From Bolinopsis microptera (taxonomy: Eukaryota; Ctenophora; Tentaculata; Lobata; Bolinopsidae), in assembly GCF_026151205.1 (NCBI RefSeq), contig NC_087076.1:19275919-19339918 (forward strand): a stretch of DNA of 64,000 nt. The letters are read 5' to 3'. Below are positions 58,122-64,000 of the stretch, in pieces; within the stretch, counting starts at the first letter, position 1, and every line of letters starts with the position of its first letter. Position numbers and translations under genes: made by a program. The notes beneath the pieces are model-generated. The model worked only from the letters and a program-made list of their open reading frames with translations. It did no database searches and was not told the origin of the DNA.

Positions 58122-61100
58122 CTACTTTTTTGACTTGACTTTCTTCTCCTTGGATGAACTATCCTTTGTGTCCGAAGCCTTGCTACCAACATTCGTTCTA
58201 GGCCGAAGGTTGTAGCCAGTCTTGCTCCTATCCGAGCTAACGCTATCAGGAGCAGTTGAATTATTGGACTTATCACCGTCCTTGCTGGCCTTGGCACCCC
58301 CGCTAGTCTTTTTAGCGGCACTACTCTTATAGAACAACCCTGATCTGGTTGTACCAGATGTAGGATTAGAAGAAGATCTATTTCCCCTTCTAAACCTCTC
58401 CTGGTCTGTGATATCCTTCAAGGAGATTGGTGTGTCAATCCCGCTGAAGTGCAATCCTGATCGGCTAGGGCCAGGATTATCTGATTTTCCCGCATCCAAA
58501 CTACCGGCAGATGTTGAAGGTTGCACTTCTCCTGCAGTATCCTCAACCTGTCGGTCAACCTGTCGGTCAGTATCCTCAACCTGTCGGTCAGTTTGAGCTT
58601 CATCAAGAGCTTCCTGAGCATCTCCAAATTCTTGCTCGCTCATTCCGGAAGTTTCCAGATCTGCTGAACTTAAAGCAATACTTTTATCACTTACAGTGTT
58701 CTCTGAGAGGTCAATCTCAGTTGCTGTAGTAGCTTCACTTTCAATAGCTGTTGTGGCTCCTGAGCTGGGATTAAGTGAAGTCTTCTCGAACTTCTGTCTC
58801 TTCTCAGCTATTCTACGGCTTTTTCGCCGTGGCGGAGCTTCCCAGGTAAGAATAACAGAGCCCTCGTCTGAAGAGCTATCATTTTGACGAGATTTTTGTT
58901 TCACTGGCTGTATTTTCTCCGAAATGACAGTCTTATCTGGGTTGTAAGCAATTTCAGAATGCTTGTTGATCCGATAAGGCTTCATCTTTGAGATGCTAAC
59001 AACCTTTTCCTTACCCTCAACTTCAACAACATAATTGTGGTCATTTAAAGACTTCACAACTTTGTACGGACCTCTCCACGTATCAGCATACTTGTGCTTC
59101 GGCCATAGTTCAAGCAGAAAGCACCAGTCTCCTGTTTTGTAGTATGGACCCCGCACTCTCTTGTCATACTGAGTAGCCATATACTTGGCTCTACGCTGAG
59201 AATTGTCTCTTGCAGTTCTCGTAATATGAGACACCTTTTTGTACAAGTCATAGGCTGCCTTTTTCACGTGATAGTCTTGATCAGTGTCATTTAATAACAT
59301 CTGATTTATTCTATCCTTGTCTTTGATGAACAAATCTCTAGGCATATGAAGTTCTCTTCCATAAACCAAAAAATTTGGTGACAGGCCAGTTCTTGTACAA
59401 GCCAAGCTATTCAGAGTAAATACAATGTATTTTACATATACATCGTAATTTTTCCAATCAGTGTCAGTTAGGGTAACTCTGAAGCTCTGATTTAGCTTAC
59501 GATTCATGGCTTCAGCTTTTCCATTTGATTGGGAAAACTTAGGGGTAGTTTTCAGGTCCTTGATGTCAAAAGCTTTCATGACTGCCTTCCATAGACCACT
59601 AGTAAATCCCGAGCCCAGATCATGCATGACGGCTCCTGGCATGCCATTTTTTAACACCCAGTGTTCCAACACCGCTCTAATGCTAGCCTCAGTACCGGTT
59701 GACCTCACCGGTACACACACTAGGTAATTTGTAAAGTGGTCACATATCGTTAGAAGTGCGACAGTACCCCTAGCTGTTGGAGTTTTGCTTGGCTCTAAAT
59801 GGTCGATACTTATACACTGGTTAAATTCAGTGTATACTATTGGTTTTAGAGGGGCCCGCGAAAATGTGGTAGGCTGCTTTGCCCTACCACATGTGACACA
59901 ACTACCAATGTACAGTTCAAACTCTCTTTTGAGTTTGTAGAAATAAAAATGTTTCATACATCTCTCTATACACGGTTGTACACCGGCGTGGCAGGTGTCT
60001 ACAGTGTCATGAAAAGAGTATAAAACACGTTCAACTAATGTACAGGGCACCACGATAAGAGACCTCATATCTCTTGATACCGTGTCATACCACTTCCTGT
60101 AAAGAACTCCGTCTTCCATTTTTAGAAGCTCAAAGTCTTTCCAGTAGTGCTGTAATTCACTGGGCTGACTACGAGGGTTGAACTCTCGCTCATTCGGTTT
60201 CCCATCGTCGTCCTTGATCCAACTGATGACAGTAGAAAGAATACGATCATTCGAATATTCTTCCTTGATGTCCTCAGATGACACAGGCTTGCTGCCATCA
60301 GCTTGAGTGATCCTCAAGATCTCATTTACCTGAGAATGCGATTCATTCTCCGTTTGAGTTGCTGATTCCTTAGTAGCGGTTTCATAACCGTGTCTGCTAA
60401 GAAAGTCAGCCATACCCATTTCGGAGCTCTGCCCTGCCTGGTGCTGAATTAAAAAATTGAACGAAGCAAGATCTGCTAATCTCCTCTGAATATACGAATT
60501 CTCGTTTCTGAAAATCTTTGATAATGACAGTAGAGCTTTGCAATCTGTGTACACAACAAACCTGGTTCCCTGAAGATAGATCCTCCAGTGCTTCAAAGCC
60601 CCATGAAGCGCTATTAGTTCAAGTCTGGTTGCACCAAATTTCTGTTGGTGCTTGGGCACAGCTCTCGACCAGTAAGCGATTACACGACGGGTGCCGCTAA
60701 TCTCTTGAGTGAGAACTGCTCCTTGACCCCGCTTTGAACTATCAATAGTAACCTGATAGCTCCTATTTTTATCAGAGACATCAGGTACCCCAAGAACTGG
60801 ACTACTTGTCAAAGCTGCTTTTAGCTTATCGAAGCTTTCCTGGCATTCCTTGGTCCAGTTGAATTTTTTCCCTTTTTTGAGCAAATCATACAGTGGTGCC
60901 GCCATTGTAGCAAATTGTCTCAAAAATCGGCGATAATAGTTCATGCTTCCAAGGAATTTCTGTACCTGTTTGACTGATGTAGGGGCTGGGAGGGATTGGA
61001 TTGGCTTTATCTTTTCTTGATCCAGTTTAACACCATGTGAACTGACCTTGTATCCAAGCCAGAGGACTTCAGTCTGGAACATTTTTGACTTGTCCGGATT

Positions 61101-62771
61101 GAGCTTCATATTCCCCCAGGAGAGGCGCTCTAGGACATATTTCAACTGCATGAGATGTGATTTTTCATCTGGAGACCATAAAAGGCAATCATCGATGTAC
61201 AGGATGATTCTGCTGAAAGGAATTTTAGTCATCAATAACAAATTTAATGCCCGACTGTACTGAGCACTTGAATTAGTCATACCCATTACCATACGTTTCC
61301 ACATGTATTGCTTACCCTTGTAACAAAAGCTTGTTAAATCTTGATCTTCACGTGACAAACCGATCTGTGTAAAAGAACTCTGAAAATCAAGATTCGATAA
61401 CCACTTACATTCTGACATGTGATCCATAATAGTATTTATTCTGGGTAATTCATAACAGTCTTGTATAGTTTGACTATTCAAAGCGCGCGCGTCCTGGACG
61501 AAACGGAATTTCCTTCCACTTTGTCCATCTGGTCCACCATGTCCACTTTGTCTTCCTGGGTTGCCTTTTTCCACAAGAAACGTCTGTGAGTTCCACAAGG
61601 AGAATGGACATGGAGTTATGTGATCTGCTTTCAACATACTCTCGATCTCCTCGTCCATTTGATCCTCTAACTTGTAGCTCACAGGCCGAGACGGTATCCA
61701 TTTTGCCTCATAATCATGCTTCAGTTTAATTTTAGCTTTGTAAAACGAAGCCTCCCCGAGGTCAAACCGATTTCTCGCAAAACAGTGGCTAAACTCAGAG
61801 ATGAGTGATTTCAAATCATTTTTATATGACTGCGAAATTTTCATCTTGTCTATACCCAACTTTTCGTAAAGAACATTTATGTCCTCCCATCTACCCCTTT
61901 CAATTGTTTCTTCGACTGAAATCGCGTCAGGAAGCCTGGGAATGTCAACGTGGTAGTCATGGGTAACGTAATGCTGCGACACTTTGTTTACCCTTTGAAC
62001 CCCCTGGGAATTGCACAGTGGTTCAAGAAAAGCTACCAACTGATTTTTATACAATGTAACGTCGTTTTCCATGACGTTCACATAATGTATTGGGATTAAA
62101 TTCTTTCTTGAATAAGAAATTGTCCCAGTTACAAAAACACCATCTCTATTGGATAACTGACGGTAAGGCTCCACAACTCCTTCATAGTTGTTTTTAGCGT
62201 TACATATAGCGATTTTTCCCCATATGTAACCCGTCGAGTTAGCTTTAAGAGTAACATTTTTGTTACACCTTATTTTATGACGACCTTTTAAACTTATGGG
62301 TTTGTCTATAAATTCAACAACTCCGCTAGGTAGACATAACTTTTTCTCTGGCAAGTTTATACGAGCCTGAACCTTATTCAGCAGGTCCAAACCTATTAGA
62401 AATTCGTTGTCCAGACTATCACATACTCCGTAACAATGGGAGGTCACCTGCTCACCAATTGTTACGAGAAGATCTATTTCACCTCTAAGTGGTATGAGAT
62501 TTTTTCCTATACCCGCTATGAGTGTGCTTGTAGGCTGTATCTTATCCATCAAGTTAGACTGTCTGATGAAACGTGTGTTCACCAAACTTATACCAGCTCC
62601 AGTGTCAACCAATAAGTTTACTGGTTGTTTAGCACACCAAGCGTTGACAATGATCTGATTCACACAGTCAGGCTGTAAAGTCTTATTGTTCATTCCTTTG
62701 TTAGCTAGCTTTACTTGTTTCTTGCTAACAATAGGAAGTAACTCTTTACCGGCACTAGTATTTTTACTCAT
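58122..62771 (-). CDS. pol: Gypsy-type Pol polyprotein (protease, RT, RNase H, integrase)
   Basis: 1549 residues. Protease: LLVDTGAGISL with catalytic Asp56. Reverse transcriptase about 360-570: FRFVQDARALN, LDFQSSFTQIGL (Asp462) and YIDD at 525-528. A Gly-rich insert (about 403-420) interrupts the fingers. RNase H about 670-795: Asp677, Glu718, Asp743, Asp789. Integrase: zinc-binding H921, H928, C958, C961; catalytic Asp990, Asp1051, Glu1087. A GPYKVV segment (GPY/F module) lies near 1240-1290. A disordered tail of about 250 residues includes a TDRQVEDTDRQVDRQ repeat and YNLRPR. It starts 26 bp after the gag stop in another frame, so frameshifting or reinitiation is needed. All catalytic residues look intact. 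Confidence 0.93.
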   Translation of the reverse strand: MSKNTSAGKELLPIVSKKQVKLANKGMNNKTLQPDCVNQIIVNAWCAKQPVNLLVDTGAGISLVNTRFIRQSNLMDKIQPTSTLIAGIGKNLIPLRGEIDLLVTIGEQVTSHCYGVCDSLDNEFLIGLDLLNKVQARINLPEKKLCLPSGVVEFIDKPISLKGRHKIRCNKNVTLKANSTGYIWGKIAICNAKNNYEGVVEPYRQLSNRDGVFVTGTISYSRKNLIPIHYVNVMENDVTLYKNQLVAFLEPLCNSQGVQRVNKVSQHYVTHDYHVDIPRLPDAISVEETIERGRWEDINVLYEKLGIDKMKISQSYKNDLKSLISEFSHCFARNRFDLGEASFYKAKIKLKHDYEAKWIPSRPVSYKLEDQMDEEIESMLKADHITPCPFSLWNSQTFLVEKGNPGRQSGHGGPDGQSGRKFRFVQDARALNSQTIQDCYELPRINTIMDHMSECKWLSNLDFQSSFTQIGLSREDQDLTSFCYKGKQYMWKRMVMGMTNSSAQYSRALNLLLMTKIPFSRIILYIDDCLLWSPDEKSHLMQLKYVLERLSWGNMKLNPDKSKMFQTEVLWLGYKVSSHGVKLDQEKIKPIQSLPAPTSVKQVQKFLGSMNYYRRFLRQFATMAAPLYDLLKKGKKFNWTKECQESFDKLKAALTSSPVLGVPDVSDKNRSYQVTIDSSKRGQGAVLTQEISGTRRVIAYWSRAVPKHQQKFGATRLELIALHGALKHWRIYLQGTRFVVYTDCKALLSLSKIFRNENSYIQRRLADLASFNFLIQHQAGQSSEMGMADFLSRHGYETATKESATQTENESHSQVNEILRITQADGSKPVSSEDIKEEYSNDRILSTVISWIKDDDGKPNEREFNPRSQPSELQHYWKDFELLKMEDGVLYRKWYDTVSRDMRSLIVVPCTLVERVLYSFHDTVDTCHAGVQPCIERCMKHFYFYKLKREFELYIGSCVTCGRAKQPTTFSRAPLKPIVYTEFNQCISIDHLEPSKTPTARGTVALLTICDHFTNYLVCVPVRSTGTEASIRAVLEHWVLKNGMPGAVMHDLGSGFTSGLWKAVMKAFDIKDLKTTPKFSQSNGKAEAMNRKLNQSFRVTLTDTDWKNYDVYVKYIVFTLNSLACTRTGLSPNFLVYGRELHMPRDLFIKDKDRINQMLLNDTDQDYHVKKAAYDLYKKVSHITRTARDNSQRRAKYMATQYDKRVRGPYYKTGDWCFLLELWPKHKYADTWRGPYKVVKSLNDHNYVVEVEGKEKVVSISKMKPYRINKHSEIAYNPDKTVISEKIQPVKQKSRQNDSSSDEGSVILTWEAPPRRKSRRIAEKRQKFEKTSLNPSSGATTAIESEATTATEIDLSENTVSDKSIALSSADLETSGMSEQEFGDAQEALDEAQTDRQVEDTDRQVDRQVEDTAGEVQPSTSAGSLDAGKSDNPGPSRSGLHFSGIDTPISLKDITDQERFRRGNRSSSNPTSGTTRSGLFYKSSAAKKTSGGAKASKDGDKSNNSTAPDSVSSDRSKTGYNLRPRTNVGSKASDTKDSSSKEKKVKSKK

Positions 62772-62797
62772 GCTGGTAGATGATTTACAACCTCTTA

Positions 62798-63919
62798 TTA
62801 GTTTAAACGGTCCCTATGCCCTGACGAAGAAGTATTTGTTATACTACTTTTTGCGTAACAGTTCCTCTTCAGGTGTCCCTTGCGATTGCAAGCCCAGCAC
62901 CTTCTCATTTCAGAACGAAAAGAGTTCGACTGTCGCCCTTCCACCATGGTATCCCTCCTCTGGCCCCTCGTTACTGATGGACTCCTAGCACGTTCTAGAG
63001 ACGTTCCTCTTTCTCTAGGCCGGTAATTGGAGGTACGTGGCCAGCGGTCTCTGCTACTCCGCCAAGGTGAGGAGGACCTGTTTGATCCTCGACTGTCATC
63101 ACTTCCGTGTCGTGGTCTATTCCACTGTGAAGGACTGACAGGGACTGGCTCACCTTGTTTCTTTTGACTTTCATTGTCAATGAAGAAAACCTTAGAGCCT
63201 TTCAAGATTGAAGCTGTGCTGACTTCACCTTCGAACATATTACTTATTTTCTCGAGTTTCTTGGCCAACTTTAGCGCTTCACTGAAAGTTGTGACTGAAC
63301 TCTCATTCAACTTTCGTCTTACCTCATTGTCTTTAACACCACGCATCAGTGCCAAAAGACAGTTTTCGTCTATTGAGTCCTCGCTGGTGAAAGCAATTGT
63401 AGCTTTCTCCCTGAGACGATGAGAGAAACTTGTTATACTCTCACCGGCTGCCTGTTTACACTCAAGGACCTCGTTTTTTAATGGTACGCTATCTGTACCA
63501 TAAACTGCTTCCTTGTAAATCTCACAGAAAAGAGAACAATTACGCTTCTCGTCATCCCCGAGATTTACAGATTTCAACGTCGAGTAAGTTTCATCATCGA
63601 CGTGTTGAAGAAAGAAAAGATGCAACTGGCTATCATTAATCTGAGTAATCTGTACATACTCCTGAAAACGTTCACAAAACCTTGAGAAATTTTCTCCTTT
63701 CTCAAACTTCCTGAGTTTTGTGACCTGTCCTAGTTTAATTCTAGACAGGGCACTTGAGATTTCGGTGGCACGACTTGCCTCATGCTCCCCCGATTCCACC
63801 TTCACCTCTGGTTCTGGCAGTAACTGGGCTATGCCAGTTTTAAACTGCGTTGAGGTTTCATCCTCCTTTTCCAGCAACGCCTTGACTTTTTCCAAAAGTT
63901 GCTCAACTGATTCTCCCAT
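62798..63919 (-). CDS. gag: Gag polyprotein of the retrotransposon
   Basis: 373 residues. The middle (about 75-225) is the helical retrotransposon-gag capsid region (FSRFCERFQEYVQI, ESITSFSHRLREKA, CLLALMRGV). A basic Arg/Ser-rich stretch follows, then one zinc knuckle CX2CX4HX4C (CWACNRKGHLKRNC, residues 341-354). The start at 63919 gives MGESVEQLLEKV; a TTTTTCAG just upstream could be a splice acceptor. One knuckle and a separate pol frame are common in gypsy elements. Confidence 0.88.
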   Translation of the reverse strand: MGESVEQLLEKVKALLEKEDETSTQFKTGIAQLLPEPEVKVESGEHEASRATEISSALSRIKLGQVTKLRKFEKGENFSRFCERFQEYVQITQINDSQLHLFFLQHVDDETYSTLKSVNLGDDEKRNCSLFCEIYKEAVYGTDSVPLKNEVLECKQAAGESITSFSHRLREKATIAFTSEDSIDENCLLALMRGVKDNEVRRKLNESSVTTFSEALKLAKKLEKISNMFEGEVSTASILKGSKVFFIDNESQKKQGEPVPVSPSQWNRPRHGSDDSRGSNRSSSPWRSSRDRWPRTSNYRPRERGTSLERARSPSVTRGQRRDTMVEGRQSNSFRSEMRRCWACNRKGHLKRNCYAKSSITNTSSSGHRDRLN

Positions 63920-64000
63920 TCACAGCTGCTAATTATGGTCTGAAAAAGGAGACAAATTAACAATCAAGCAAATAGATGTACAAAGAACACGATGTCGCCT

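Larger units (their letters stand above)
53147..64000 (-). mobile_element. Gypsy/errantivirus-like LTR retrotransposon, four ORFs, right end outside the window
   Basis: The order on the minus strand is gag (63919-62798), pol (62771-58122), env (57821-56079), ORF4 (55805-53859) and putative 3' LTR. All four ORFs are open, so the element looks young. An env after pol with a furin-type site and C-terminal anchor is the errantivirus layout. ORF4 is extra. The 5' LTR and primer-binding site are to the right of the window. Confidence 0.85.

Overview
The window is nuclear DNA from an invertebrate metazoan. It is AT-rich, has spliceosomal introns with GT-AG borders in an ABC transporter gene, TATA boxes and AATAAA poly(A) signals, CR1/jockey-like LINEs, hAT, Harbinger-like, pogo and mariner-like elements, and an errantivirus-like LTR retrotransposon with an env gene. 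I cannot name the species. A sponge or cnidarian is a guess from repeat style, not a demonstrated call.

Layout. 1-3.7 kb: gene-poor, small tandem and hairpin repeats. 3.8-4.8 kb: intronless papain-family peptidase gene with TATA box and poly(A) signal; it keeps the catalytic residues but lacks one conserved disulfide pair. 5.84-12.11 kb: a 6.3 kb unit bounded by perfect 40-bp inverted repeats, filled with a recurring box (core TTTGTCACA) and interrupted by a 3.7 kb fold-back element. 13.2-16.3 kb: the last eight exons of an ABCB (P-glycoprotein-type) transporter. 19.0-21.9 kb: a three-level nest, with a minus-strand LINE inside a Harbinger-like MITE inside an older plus-strand LINE; both junctions are readable to the base. 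22.6-27.5 kb and 29.6-42.0 kb: two copies of a segmental duplication, each carrying one copy of a three-exon gene for an unrecognised secreted protein. The second copy is expanded by a minus-strand CR1-like LINE. That LINE's ORF1 fuses an AlkB-like 2OG-Fe(II) oxygenase domain to an SGNH-hydrolase domain.

42-51.3 kb: MITEs, two copies of a hAT-type element (one with a nested second hAT-type insertion, both insertions supported by empty sites in a paralogous copy), and a decayed pogo/Tigger transposase fragment. 51.4-52.9 kb: a 1.54 kb near-perfect palindrome with smaller hairpins inside it. 53.1-64.0 kb (minus strand, running off the right edge): an apparently intact gypsy/errantivirus-like retrotransposon with gag, pol, a furin-site-containing env and a fourth 648-codon ORF of unknown function after env, followed by a probable 3' LTR.

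The cellular genes (peptidase, ABC transporter, two secreted paralogs) show no shared pathway; they sit in a TE-dominated landscape. The best candidates for something undescribed are the AlkB-SGNH LINE protein, the extra ORF of the env-bearing retrotransposon, the secreted paralog pair, and the two large inverted-repeat structures (5.8-12.1 kb and 51.4-52.9 kb).
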